Assembly: GCF_004322755.1 (NCBI RefSeq)
Contig: NZ_CP036401.1
Location: 1,984,001 to 2,048,000 of the forward strand
Length of the DNA stretch: 64,000 nt
Source: Pseudoduganella albidiflava
Lineage (GTDB): Bacteria; Pseudomonadota; Gammaproteobacteria; Burkholderiales; Burkholderiaceae_D
Direction: 5' to 3'
Positions 9,035 to 17,655 of the stretch are shown in pieces. The notes beneath the pieces were generated by a model that searched no databases, was not told where the DNA came from, and worked only from the letters and a program-made list of their open reading frames with translations. Position 1 is the first letter of the stretch, and each line of letters starts with the position of its first letter. A program made the position numbers and the translations under genes.

Positions 9035-12000
9035 ATGCAAAGACCCCAACCGAAGTTGATAGCGCTTGCAGCACTGGCTGTGTGTGCGATGGCCGCCCAC
9101 GCCAATGCCCGGCAAGCGACGGGTGACGCGGGGCAGCTGGATGGACAACAGGTCGCGCAGGCAAGCGCGCCGGCGGGCCAGCAGCCAGCTGCGCAGGCCG
9201 GGGTGCCAGCCGATACACAAGCCGGCGCTCCAGCCGATACACGAGCCAGTGCGCAGCCGGGCGCGCAGTCGAGCGGCCAGTCCGGCGCGCCGGCGGCCAC
9301 CGGTTCCTCGGCCCCGCCGGCCAGCCAGGGCAGCGGCGCCGAAACCAATACCGTCGTCGTGACGGGCTTCCGCGCCAGCTTGAACAGCGCGCTGAACACG
9401 AAGAAGAACACTGACGGCATCGTCGACGTGATCAAGGCCGAGGACATTTCGAAATTCCCCGATGCCAACCTGGCCGAGTCGCTGCAGCGCGTACCGGGCG
9501 TGGCGCTGGAACGGGGGGACGGCGGCGAGGGCAAGCAGATCACCGTGCGCGGCCTGAATTCCGGCTTCACCAGGGTGCGCATCAACGGCATCGAAGGCGT
9601 GGCCGCCACCGGTGCCTCGGACATCAACGGCAGCACGAACCGGGGCCGCGGCTTCGACTTTTCCGTGTTCGCCTCGGAACTGTTCAACAGCCTGTCGGTG
9701 CGCAAGACCGCCGAGGCGGCCGTGGAAGAGGGCTCGCTGGGCGCCACCGTCGACCTGCGCACGGGGCGTCCGTTCGACTTCAAGGGCCGCACCATCAGCC
9801 TGGGCTTGCAGGAATCCTACCGGGAGATGGGCAAGAAGACGCAGCCGCGCGTCACGGGCCTGATCTCCGACCGCTGGGAAACCCCGTACGGCCGCTTCGG
9901 CGCGCTGATCTCCGGCGCGTGGTCCAAGCGGCGCGCGCAGGAAGAGGGCTACGAGGCCGTCAGCATCGTGGCGGCCAACACCGATGGCGGCTTCTGCTCG
10001 CCGGTCGGCGTGAGCCCGCAGACGCCGCCCAACGACCCTGTCAAGGGCGTGACCGCCACCTCGTGCGGCCCCGGCGCCGACCGGTTGACCGATGCCACCG
10101 CCTACAACGAAGTGTTCGGCCGCCGCGACGACTACGGCGGCCTGGTGGCCAATCCGGCCGCCGGCAACGGCGCGTTCCACCCGCGCATTCCCCGCTTCCG
10201 CCGCTCGATGACCGACTACGAGCGCCTGGGCATGACGGGAGCGCTGCAGTGGAAGCCGAACGCCGATACGGATGTCAACCTGGACCTCATGTACGGCAAG
10301 TTCGACAACGTCCGCTACGATAACTACATCTCGGCGATCTCGTTCGGGCGCACCATGGCGCAGGCCAACGGCAAGCCGCAGACCTCGATCGTGGATGCGG
10401 AATTCAACGGCGATGGCCGCTGGATGTACGGCAAGTTCAACGACGTCGACATCCGCACCGAGGGCCTGGTGGACGTCTACCAGACCATCTTCAAGCAGCA
10501 CGTGTTCACGGTCGGCCACCGCTTCACCGACACGCTGCGCGCCAACTTCATGCACGGCGTGTCCGACTCCAAGCTGGACGAGCCGATGCGCGCCACCGTG
10601 CAGTTCGACGCGCCGAACGTGGATGGCTTCTCGTTCGATTTCCGCCAGAACCGCGACGTGCCGGTCATCAATTTCGGCATCGACGTGGCCAATCCCGACA
10701 ACTTCACGTTCGGGCCGCAAGAGACCAACGGCACGCTGCACGGCCAGTTCGTGGGCCGCTACCTGAAGACCACCAACCGGCTGCAGACCACGCAGGCCGA
10801 CGTGGAGTGGGAAGTGAACGACCACATCACGCTGAAGACGGGCCTGTCGGCGCGCAAGAACCGCTGGGGCAACCTCGAACTGGGCTCGGGCGGCAATGGC
10901 CTGACGCTGCCGGCCGGCACCACGGTGGGCGACTATACCCAGCAGATCACCGGCTTCGGCAAGAACCTGGGCGGCACCGGCGTGCCGACCTCGTGGGCCA
11001 CGGTGGACCTGGACAAGTTCCGCGCCGCCTGGGACATCGAGTGCCACTGCGCCGCCGTGCCGGGCTCCGAGTATAACTACCTGACGCAATCGAACCGCTG
11101 GGTGGAGGAAAAGATCAACGCGGTGTTCGCCAGCGTGGACTTCAACTATGACGTGGGCCCGGTAACCTTCCGCGGCAACCTGGGCATACGCGGCGCCGAG
11201 ACGAAGCTGAACTCGATGGCGCTGATCAACGTCAACGGCAAGCTGCAGCCGAACTACGGCTACAAGAAATACCGCGACTGGCTGCCGGCGCTGAACCTGA
11301 CGGCGATCCTGCCGAACGACGTGTTCCTGCGCTTCTCGGCCGGCAAGGTGATGTCACGCCCGGACTACGTGGGGCTGACGCCATCGGTGTCGGTCAACAC
11401 CACCGGCCAGTCGGTCTCGATCGGCAATCCGAACCTGGATCCGATCCGCGCCAACACCTTCGACCTGCAGGGCGAGTGGTATTACGCGAAGGACGCGATG
11501 ATCGGCCTGGGCGTGTTCCGCAAGGACATGAAGTCCTTCATCCAGGGCGTGTCGGAACTGGCGACCTACTCGTCCCTGGGCATCCCGAACGACCTGCTGC
11601 AGACGCCGACCGGCTGCTCGATCACCGGCGGCACGCCGGCCTGCCCGACGCTGCCCGATACGATGGTGTCGGTCAGCCGCCAGGTCAACACCAGCGGCGG
11701 CCCGCTGAACGGCGCGGAATTCTCGTGGCAGACGCCGTTCTCGTTCCTGCCGGGCGCCTGGTCGAACTTCGGCATGATGGCCAACGTGACGCGCGTGAAG
11801 TCGAAGATCAAGTACCTGACGCGCCTCGACAACCCGCGCACGCCGGGCAACGAGGAACTGTTCATGATCACGAACTTCACCGGCCTGTCGCCACGCGCGA
11901 ACAACCTGACGGTCTACTACGACGACGAGAAGTTCAGCGCCCGCGTCTCGCGCGCCAACCGGTCCAGCTATTACCGGGGCATCCGCGGCAACGTGGACGG

Positions 12001-12205
12001 CCACGACTACCTGGTCGCGGACGGCACCACCACGTACGACATGAGCACGTCGTACCAGGTCACGCCGCACCTGCGCATTTCGTTCGAGGCGCAGAACCTG
12101 TCGAACGAACCGACGCGCTACTACAACGATACGCAGCGGCAGGATACGCTGCTGTTCGTGAAGTCGGGGCGGACCTTCGTGCTGGGGGCGAGCTACAAGT
12201 TCTGA
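9035..12205 (+). CDS. TonB-dependent receptor (second of a tandem pair)
   Basis: A 1056-residue outer-membrane receptor, paralogue of the gene just upstream. The signal peptide is KLIALAALAVCAMAAHA. A low-complexity linker of ~70 residues rich in Ala, Gln, Gly, Pro and Ser follows, containing a tandem 8-residue unit (GVPADTQA / GAPADTRA). The TonB box and plug begin at TVVVTGFRASLNSALN and are almost identical to the first copy. The barrel is clearly homologous throughout but more diverged in loops, and the last residues are LGASYKF. The start has AGAGGATGAGAC as ribosome site. Divergence in loops with a conserved plug suggests the two copies take related but different ligands; this is inference. 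Confidence 0.93.
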   Translation: MQRPQPKLIALAALAVCAMAAHANARQATGDAGQLDGQQVAQASAPAGQQPAAQAGVPADTQAGAPADTRASAQPGAQSSGQSGAPAATGSSAPPASQGSGAETNTVVVTGFRASLNSALNTKKNTDGIVDVIKAEDISKFPDANLAESLQRVPGVALERGDGGEGKQITVRGLNSGFTRVRINGIEGVAATGASDINGSTNRGRGFDFSVFASELFNSLSVRKTAEAAVEEGSLGATVDLRTGRPFDFKGRTISLGLQESYREMGKKTQPRVTGLISDRWETPYGRFGALISGAWSKRRAQEEGYEAVSIVAANTDGGFCSPVGVSPQTPPNDPVKGVTATSCGPGADRLTDATAYNEVFGRRDDYGGLVANPAAGNGAFHPRIPRFRRSMTDYERLGMTGALQWKPNADTDVNLDLMYGKFDNVRYDNYISAISFGRTMAQANGKPQTSIVDAEFNGDGRWMYGKFNDVDIRTEGLVDVYQTIFKQHVFTVGHRFTDTLRANFMHGVSDSKLDEPMRATVQFDAPNVDGFSFDFRQNRDVPVINFGIDVANPDNFTFGPQETNGTLHGQFVGRYLKTTNRLQTTQADVEWEVNDHITLKTGLSARKNRWGNLELGSGGNGLTLPAGTTVGDYTQQITGFGKNLGGTGVPTSWATVDLDKFRAAWDIECHCAAVPGSEYNYLTQSNRWVEEKINAVFASVDFNYDVGPVTFRGNLGIRGAETKLNSMALINVNGKLQPNYGYKKYRDWLPALNLTAILPNDVFLRFSAGKVMSRPDYVGLTPSVSVNTTGQSVSIGNPNLDPIRANTFDLQGEWYYAKDAMIGLGVFRKDMKSFIQGVSELATYSSLGIPNDLLQTPTGCSITGGTPACPTLPDTMVSVSRQVNTSGGPLNGAEFSWQTPFSFLPGAWSNFGMMANVTRVKSKIKYLTRLDNPRTPGNEELFMITNFTGLSPRANNLTVYYDDEKFSARVSRANRSSYYRGIRGNVDGHDYLVADGTTTYDMSTSYQVTPHLRISFEAQNLSNEPTRYYNDTQRQDTLLFVKSGRTFVLGASYKF

Positions 12206-12252
12206 TGGGCAGGCGGGCCGGCGGCTTCGAGCAACGCCGCCGGCCTAAAAGA

Positions 12253-12309
12253 ACCGGTGTCAGACACCATTTCCGGGTGATTCGTCCGGAAATGGTGTCT
12301 GACACCGGT
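12253..12309. repeat. Perfect 24-bp inverted repeat, possible terminator
   Basis: Arms at 12253-12276 and 12286-12309 are exact reverse complements (starting ACCGGTGTCAGACACC) around a 9-base spacer. A related, imperfect version lies at 61750-61806. Placed 48 bases after the receptor stop, it could end transcription, but it is also a dispersed repeat with a GTCAGAC core. Confidence 0.75.
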
Positions 12310-12353
12310 GTTTCCCCGCAAGCAGTTACTGGTTGAAGCAATCGATGCGCGGG

Positions 12354-12424
12354 CTGACGATCATTGAATCGGGACGGACCTCGTGCTGGGGTCGAGCTAC
12401 AGGTTCTGATGGACAGGCGGGCCA
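12354..12424 (+). pseudogene. Remnant copy of a TonB receptor 3' end
   Basis: This stretch repeats, with about ten differences, the last codons of the upstream receptor and its 3' flank (compare 12155-12225). After a one-base deletion in the Phe codon it reads VLGSSYRF then stop, followed by the same TGATGG-CAGGCGGGCC flank. It is either a decayed duplication of the receptor end or the tail of a lost third receptor copy. Confidence 0.6.
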
Positions 12425-12435
12425 GTCGTGCATGA

Positions 12436-12657
12436 AGCAACCCCGGTGCAAAGTCCGGGGTCAGGGAGGAGTACTGGCCTGCAGGCCAGTACCGCTACGC
12501 CGGCAAGGAGCCATGCTCCTTGAAACCCCGGCTACGCCCCGGCGGGGTGATGCAGGGGTTTCGCGAAGCATGCTTCGCGCCTGCGGAACGGTGCTGGCAT
12601 GCATGCCAGCATTCCTTCCTGACCCCAGCCCTTCGCCGTTGGGGTGAAACCATGCAC
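12436..12657. repeat. MITE/REP-like dispersed repeat, copy B (long form)
   Basis: About 220 bp bounded by GTGCAAAGTCCGGGGTCAG and CTGACCCCAGCCCTTCGCCG. The core is a chain of short perfect or near-perfect palindromes: TACTGGCCTGCAGGCCAGTA, AAGGAGCCATGCTCCTT, CGCGAAGCATGCTTCGCG and GTGCTGGCATGCATGCCAGC. It is nearly the same as copy D at 53912-54170. With the inverted repeat at 12253 and the receptor remnant it fills the 483-bp gap between genes; no convincing gene lies here. Confidence 0.8.
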
Positions 12658-12688
12658 GATCATCACTTGCACACTTAATACGCGACCA

Positions 12689-13507
12689 TCAGGCCGGCCG
12701 CCGGGCGATGCCGTCGAGCTTTGCCGCCAGGCCGGGAACGTCGCTGGCGGCGAGGCCGAAGGTGTCTTCCAGGACTTGTGCGATCTGCTCGCCCGACACC
12801 AGTTCGCGGCGTTCGGCCGGCAGCTCCGAGGGCTGGAACGAGTAGCGCGTGTTGTGCAGCACGTGGCGGCCCTCGTCGACCGTGCGCACGGCGATCAGGT
12901 CGCGCGTGAAATGGGAGACGGGATGGGTCGACACATACCAGTTCGACATCTCGAAATCCACCGGGTAGGCCGGGCGCAGGTCGAACACATACAGGTGCAG
13001 CCAGTCGCCATCCACCTCCGCTTCCAGCCGCCATTCGTCGCCCAGGCTGGCGAGGCGGTAGCGGCCGTGCGGCGTGTGCTGCACGGTGTCCGCGACCAGG
13101 CGCAGCGGCGCGGTCGGCGTCATCTTGCCGAAGCCCGTGTCGGAAATGAAGCGTTCGCCGTCGATCTCCACCAGCAGCAGCATGTGCGTGCGGGGCGTGA
13201 CCACGTCCGGCGGGGCGGTCATGCGCACGCGCGCCAGCAGCGGCGTCGCCTGGAATCCCAGCGTTGCAAGGGCGTGGCGGTACAGCGTGTTGTGCTCGAA
13301 ACAGTACCCGCCCCGGCGCTCGGTGACTTTTTTCACCAGCGCGGGGATCTCCAGCGACACCGGCAGACCGGCCAGCGGGTTCAGGTTTTCAAACGGGATG
13401 GCCTGGATATGGCCGCGCTGGAGGCGGGCCAGCGTGTCGAGGGATGGCGCAATGCCGGGCACGCCGGCGCCTGTCAGGTTCAGGTATGCAGCGATGGAGT
13501 CGGACAC
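12689..13507 (-). CDS. Arylamine N-acetyltransferase
   Basis: A 272-residue cytoplasmic enzyme that transfers acetyl from acetyl-CoA to arylamines or hydrazines. The GTG at 13507 is preferred: GGGAG lies upstream, and it places the catalytic Cys of RGGYCFEHN at residue 69, the position usual in bacterial NATs. The rest of the triad is His in RTHMLLLV and Asp in SDTGFGKMTP. An upstream ATG at 13570 would add 21 residues and has its Shine-Dalgarno almost touching the start. Flanked by repeat copy B and a small lipoprotein gene, it appears monocistronic. Confidence 0.9.
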   Translation of the reverse strand: MSDSIAAYLNLTGAGVPGIAPSLDTLARLQRGHIQAIPFENLNPLAGLPVSLEIPALVKKVTERRGGYCFEHNTLYRHALATLGFQATPLLARVRMTAPPDVVTPRTHMLLLVEIDGERFISDTGFGKMTPTAPLRLVADTVQHTPHGRYRLASLGDEWRLEAEVDGDWLHLYVFDLRPAYPVDFEMSNWYVSTHPVSHFTRDLIAVRTVDEGRHVLHNTRYSFQPSELPAERRELVSGEQIAQVLEDTFGLAASDVPGLAAKLDGIARRPA

Positions 13508-13706
13508 TGGATGCTCCCGGAAACGATAACGGGAGCAGTGTAATTCAGGCGCGGACGGAAGCCTCGACATTCTCCTAGGTCACCGGCGTGCCGCATTGAC
13601 CCCGGGCACCTGGCAGGAAAATTTTGTCTTTGTGACAATTCAATACATTTCCTTCCGCAGCTACCTTGCATAATGCGGGCACCCGAATCTTGCGAAAGGA
13701 AATGAC

Positions 13707-14096
13707 GTGCAAAAGATCATCCTGCTGGCCCTTTTCGCCACCCTGGCCGCCTGTGCGGCACGTTCCAATGTCAAACTGGCCGATCCGCAAGCCACGAAGC
13801 TGGCTCCGCACGTCGGCCAGGTGTGCATGCTGCGCTCGCCGTTGCCGGAAGGGGTGAAGCACAAGGTCCTCGGCAACATCAACAGTTCCAAGCAGACCTA
13901 CGGCAGCGTGAACGAACTGCTGCCATTAATGGCGGCGGATGCGCGGGCCATCGGGGCGGATACCGTGATCAACCTGAACACCAGCCAGAAGATGGGTGCC
14001 TGGGCGTGGGCGCGGCCGGTGGGCACCGGCGTGGCCGTCAAGCTGGAAGACAAGGGAAGCTTCAACTGCGCTTCGTCCGGCGGCGAACTGCGTTGA
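13707..14096 (+). CDS. Small lipoprotein
   Basis: A 129-residue predicted lipoprotein starting at GTG with AAAGGA upstream. A signal peptide with lipobox LAAC (Cys ~16) precedes a compact domain of ~110 residues. The segment NINSSKQTYGSVNELLPLMAADARAIGADTVINL resembles small YbjQ/DUF4156-like envelope proteins; the match is by feel, not by search. It is followed by a hairpin at 14104 and has no obvious operon partner. Function unknown. Confidence 0.75.
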   Translation: MQKIILLALFATLAACAARSNVKLADPQATKLAPHVGQVCMLRSPLPEGVKHKVLGNINSSKQTYGSVNELLPLMAADARAIGADTVINLNTSQKMGAWAWARPVGTGVAVKLEDKGSFNCASSGGELR

Positions 14097-14103
14097 GCGC
14101 AGC

Positions 14104-14128
14104 GCGGGATCCGCTGTGAAGATCCCGC
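14104..14128 (+). terminator. Hairpin after lipoprotein gene
   Basis: GCGGGATC (14104-14111) and GATCCCGC (14121-14128) form a perfect 8-bp stem with a 9-base loop, a few bases after the lipoprotein stop codon. No T-tract follows, so factor-independent termination is uncertain. Confidence 0.45.
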
Positions 14129-14224
14129 GGGCCATGTTGTAGCGCGGCGGGAAACCTGCTGTGCAGGCCCGGCTTTTGGCGTCGAGATATTGCTTTATGG
14201 CATTTTCAGCGCTAGCATGGGGCC

Positions 14225-14592
14225 ATGGCCATCTCCGCAACCAGCGCGCCGGCTTCCGGCGTCTACACCCCCACCACGACCACGGTCGCCCGCACCAGCA
14301 ATGCCTCGCTGGCCGCGAAGGCGACCAGCCTGTCGTCGACGGGCGGTATCGTGGCCATGCTGGGCGGCTCGCCGGCCGCGCAGCTGTATTCTCCGGCCGG
14401 ACTGCTCAATACCCTGGCGCAGGCCGGCACCGCATCGGCAACGCCCGGCGGCAGCGGTACGGGCACCGATAACAACGCGGGGGCCTCGCCAGCAGCGGCG
14501 AATGGGCGGCGATCCTGAAGGCCAATCCATCCGCCGCCGCGTTCGTCATCGGCGCTTCCTATACCAGCGGCATCATCGATACGCTCGCCTGA
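14225..14592 (+). pseudogene. Small Ala/Thr-rich protein gene with apparent frameshift
   Basis: The frame opens at ATG 14225 and runs 97 codons to a stop at 14516-14518, giving a Ser/Thr/Ala-rich product. A second frame beginning just before the stop encodes SGEWAAILKANPSAAAFVIG and ends at 14592 with SGIIDTLA, which looks like a real protein C-terminus. The frames join if one G is added to the G5 run at 14479-14483, giving a 122-residue protein. The simplest reading is a one-base deletion in that run, real or a sequencing error. No Shine-Dalgarno is obvious. The product family is not recognised. Confidence 0.5.
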
Positions 14593-14631
14593 GCCGCTTT
14601 CCGGAATGACGCCTGCCGCCGCCGGCGGGAA

Positions 14632-15732
14632 TCAGGCCTGCATCGCGTAGCGTTCCAGCCAGTGCGCATACGGCGCCGGCAGCACCCACGACGGGCGCGC
14701 CAGTCCCAGGTCCTTCGCCGCGCGGTACGGATAGTGCGGATCGGCCAGCAGCGCGCGGCCCACCATCACCAGGTCCATCTGGCCATCCGCGATGACGCGG
14801 TCGGCATTGGCCGGCGCGTCGATGCCCCAGGAGGCGGCGACCGGCAGGCCGGCTTCGCGGCGCACGCGTTCGGCGACCGGTGCCAGGAAGGCCGGGCCCC
14901 ACGGAATCGCCGTCTTCGGGATCGTGAAGCCGACCGACACGTTCAGCAGGTCCAGCCCGCCGGCACGCATCTTCCGCGTCAAGTCGATCGATTCGAGCAG
15001 GGTTTCCTCGTCGCGGCCGTCGTACTCGATGACGCCGAAGCGGGCCGTCAGCGGCAGGTTCTCCGGCCATACCTCGCGCACGGCGGCCAGCGTTTCAAGC
15101 AGGAAGCGGCCGCGGTTTTCCGCGCTGCCGCCATAGATGTCGTCACGCTGGTTGGAGTGCGCCGAGAAAAAGCTTTGCGCCAGGTAGCCGTGGGCAAAGT
15201 GAAGCTCGAGCCACTGGAAACCGGCATCGCGGGCGCGCCGCGCGGCCTGCACGAAGTCGGCTTTCACGCGCTCGATGTCGGCGATCGTCATCGCCTGCGG
15301 CACTTTCGGCAGGTTGGCGCCGAAGGCGATCGCCGAGGGCGCGATGGTCTGCCAGCCGTGCGGGTCGCCTTCGGCAAGATGGTCGTCGCCTTCCCACGGA
15401 CGGTTGGCGCTGGCCTTGCGGCCGGCATGGGCGATCTGGATGCCCGGCACCGCGCCGCCGGCCTTGATGGCGGCGGCGATGCGCGCCATGCCCTCGGCCT
15501 GGCCGTCTTCCCACAGGCCCGTGCAGCCCGGCGTGATGCGGCCTTCCGGCGAGACAGCGGTGGCTTCGACGATCACCAGGCCGGCACCGCCGCGCGCGAT
15601 GCTCGTGTAGTGGGCCAGGTGCCAGTCATTGGTATAGCCGTCGACGGCGCTGTACTGGCACATCGGCGGTACCGCGATGCGGTTGCGCAGCGTGACATCC
15701 TTGAGGGTGAATTCAGTGAAGAGTGCGGACAT
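14632..15732 (-). CDS. NADH:flavin oxidoreductase, Old Yellow Enzyme (YqjM/NamA type)
   Basis: A 366-residue FMN-dependent ene-reductase of the cytoplasm that reduces activated C=C bonds using NAD(P)H. Hallmarks along the barrel are LRNRIAVPPMCQYSA near the N-terminus, GGAGLVIVEATAVSPEGR, HAGRKAS, HFAHGYLAQSFFSAHSNQR, YGGSAENR, and the C-terminal phosphate site VMVGRALLADPHYPYRAA. The start is ATG 15732 because the protein then opens MSALFTEFTLKDV as in the family. The open frame continues further upstream with non-protein-like composition. It is divergent from a LysR regulator 91 bp away, which probably controls it. Confidence 0.92.
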   Translation of the reverse strand: MSALFTEFTLKDVTLRNRIAVPPMCQYSAVDGYTNDWHLAHYTSIARGGAGLVIVEATAVSPEGRITPGCTGLWEDGQAEGMARIAAAIKAGGAVPGIQIAHAGRKASANRPWEGDDHLAEGDPHGWQTIAPSAIAFGANLPKVPQAMTIADIERVKADFVQAARRARDAGFQWLELHFAHGYLAQSFFSAHSNQRDDIYGGSAENRGRFLLETLAAVREVWPENLPLTARFGVIEYDGRDEETLLESIDLTRKMRAGGLDLLNVSVGFTIPKTAIPWGPAFLAPVAERVRREAGLPVAASWGIDAPANADRVIADGQMDLVMVGRALLADPHYPYRAAKDLGLARPSWVLPAPYAHWLERYAMQA

Positions 15733-15823
15733 GTGTGTTCGAAAAAATGAGGAGGAAGCACTGTAAGCGCGGCCCGGCATCATGTAAACTGATGGCACCT
15801 TATCTCTCCCATTAGAGTTTGTT

Positions 15824-16708
15824 ATGCATCCGCCGCAATGGCTGCAGTCGTTTACCGCGCTGGCCCATACCGGCAGCTTCACCCGCGCCGCGGAACGGCT
15901 GGGGCTAACGCAGGCCGCCGTGAGCCAGCATGTGCGCCAGCTGGAAGACCGGCTCGGGCCCCTGCTGATCCGGCGGCCACGCGCGATCGAGCTGACGCCC
16001 GCCGGCAGCGCGCTGTTGCAGTACTGCGCCGAGATCGAGGAAGCCGACCGGCGGCTGGCCGTGCGCATCGCCGACGAGGAAGCCTGCTGCGGCGACGTCG
16101 GGCTGGTCACGCCCGGCAGCCTGGGCCTGTTCCTTTATCCGCTGCTGCTGGACTTCCAGCTTGCCCATCCCGGCCTGGCGATCCGCCACCGCTTCGCGCC
16201 CGACCGCGAAACGCTGGCCCAGGTGCTCGACAAGCGCTATGACCTGGGCATCGTCGCCCTGAAACCGGACGATGCGCGCCTGGCCGCCGCGCCGTTCGCC
16301 GAGGAAGCGCTGGAGCTGGTGGTGCCGGCGGCTTCCGACGTGCGCGGCTGGAGCGACCTGCAGGCGCTGGGCTTCATCGACCACCCGGAAGGCCACGCGA
16401 TGGCGACGCGCCTGCTGAGCCGCGCCTTCCCCGGCAATCCGGGCATCGCCACCGTGCCGGCGCGCGGCTTTTCCAACCAGGTCGGCCTGCTGCTCGAACC
16501 CGTCGCGCGGGGCCTGGGCTTCACCGTCATTCCCACCCATGCACGCCGGGCATTCGCGCGGCAGGAAGCGATCCGCGTCATCGACATGGCCGCGCCCGTG
16601 GTCGATACGCTGTGGCTGATCCACCGTGCCGAATGGCCGCTGCCGGCACGCGCCCGCCGCGTGGCCGATTACCTGTACCAGCAACTTTCAGAGAGGACCA
16701 TCCGATGA
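15824..16708 (+). CDS. LysR-family transcriptional regulator
   Basis: A 294-residue DNA-binding regulator. The N-terminal winged helix-turn-helix is clear (HTGSFTRAAERLGLTQAAVS then HVRQLEDRLGPLLIRR), followed by the two-lobe effector domain from ~90. It is transcribed away from the Old Yellow Enzyme gene, the classic arrangement for a LysR regulator and its target. Its stop overlaps the start of the next gene (ATGA at 16705-16708), so the phosphatase is co-transcribed. The effector is unknown. Confidence 0.92.
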   Translation: MHPPQWLQSFTALAHTGSFTRAAERLGLTQAAVSQHVRQLEDRLGPLLIRRPRAIELTPAGSALLQYCAEIEEADRRLAVRIADEEACCGDVGLVTPGSLGLFLYPLLLDFQLAHPGLAIRHRFAPDRETLAQVLDKRYDLGIVALKPDDARLAAAPFAEEALELVVPAASDVRGWSDLQALGFIDHPEGHAMATRLLSRAFPGNPGIATVPARGFSNQVGLLLEPVARGLGFTVIPTHARRAFARQEAIRVIDMAAPVVDTLWLIHRAEWPLPARARRVADYLYQQLSERTIR

Positions 16709-17475
16709 CCGAGTACCTGGAGTTCGCCCGCCAGCTGGCCGATGCCGCCGCCGCCGCGGCCATGCCGCATTTCCGCACCCGCCTGGACGTGGAAAACAAG
16801 GAGCAGGGCGCCTACGATCCCGTCACCATCGCCGACCGGGCGGCCGAGCGGGCCATGCGCGAGCTGATTCGCGCGCGCTATCCGGAGCACGGCATCGTCG
16901 GCGAAGAAGAAGGCGTGCACCGGGGCAGCAGCCCGTACCACTGGGTGCTCGACCCGGTCGACGGCACGCGTTCGTTCATCTGCGGCCTGCCGCTGTGGGG
17001 CACGCTGATCGCGCTGAACGACGGCACCCGGCCCGTGGTGGGCGCGATGTACCAGCCGTTTACGCGCGAGTTCTTTGCCGGCGCGCCGGATGGCGCCTGG
17101 CTGAACGGCGAGCCACTGCGCACGCGGCCCTGCGCCAGCCTGGCGTCCGCCCGCGTGATGACGACGGCGCCGGAAATCCTGCGCGTGCCCGCCCAGCGCG
17201 CCGCCTGGGATGCGCTGGCCGCCGACGCCCAGCTGGTGCGCTTCGGCGCCGACTGCTATGCCTACTGCATGCTGGCCGCCGGGCACATCGACGCCGTTGT
17301 CGAGGCGGGGCTGAAACCGTTCGATATCCAGGCGCTGATGCCCATCATCGAGGGCGCCGGCGGCATCGTCACTTCCTGGGACGGCGGCGATGCCCAGCAG
17401 GGCGGCACCGTGCTGGCCTGCGGCGACCGGGCGCTGCACGCGCAACTGGTGGAGCGGCTGCGGCATGCGGCGTGA
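16705..17475 (+). CDS. hisN: Inositol monophosphatase-family phosphatase, HisN-like
   Basis: A 256-residue Mg-dependent phosphatase. Metal-binding motifs are DPVTIADRAAERAMR, GEEEG, LDPVDGTRSFI and the C-terminal FDIQALMPIIEGAGG. GADCYAYCMLAAGHIDAVVE is the pattern seen in the histidinol-phosphatase branch (HisN) rather than in inositol phosphatases proper. It would dephosphorylate histidinol phosphate or a similar small substrate in the cytoplasm. The ATG overlaps the LysR stop with GAGAGGA upstream. No other histidine gene is nearby, so the substrate is assigned by family resemblance only. Confidence 0.8.
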   Translation: MTEYLEFARQLADAAAAAAMPHFRTRLDVENKEQGAYDPVTIADRAAERAMRELIRARYPEHGIVGEEEGVHRGSSPYHWVLDPVDGTRSFICGLPLWGTLIALNDGTRPVVGAMYQPFTREFFAGAPDGAWLNGEPLRTRPCASLASARVMTTAPEILRVPAQRAAWDALAADAQLVRFGADCYAYCMLAAGHIDAVVEAGLKPFDIQALMPIIEGAGGIVTSWDGGDAQQGGTVLACGDRALHAQLVERLRHAA

Positions 17476-17655
17476 CCGGCCTGTCTCCATGCCAATGCTC
17501 CGATGGCTTGCCATATGAAATGAACAACGTACAACAGTATTGAATTTAACTTAACAGATTTTTTGAGCCGTGCCAGACTTTGGGCTTTTACTCGACGCGA
17601 GAAAGGGGTAATGGCCGTGAAGAATAAATTGCTATTGGCACAAACGGGGCCAAAA

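Noticed and set aside
12333..12647. 104-codon open frame in the repeat-rich gap
   Set aside because: It runs through the receptor remnant and repeat copy B, has no ribosome site, and its product is translated palindromes.
15733..16110. Upstream extension of the Old Yellow Enzyme frame
   Set aside because: The added ~126 residues are Ser/Arg-rich, overlap the LysR gene on the other strand, and precede the conserved N-terminus of the family.
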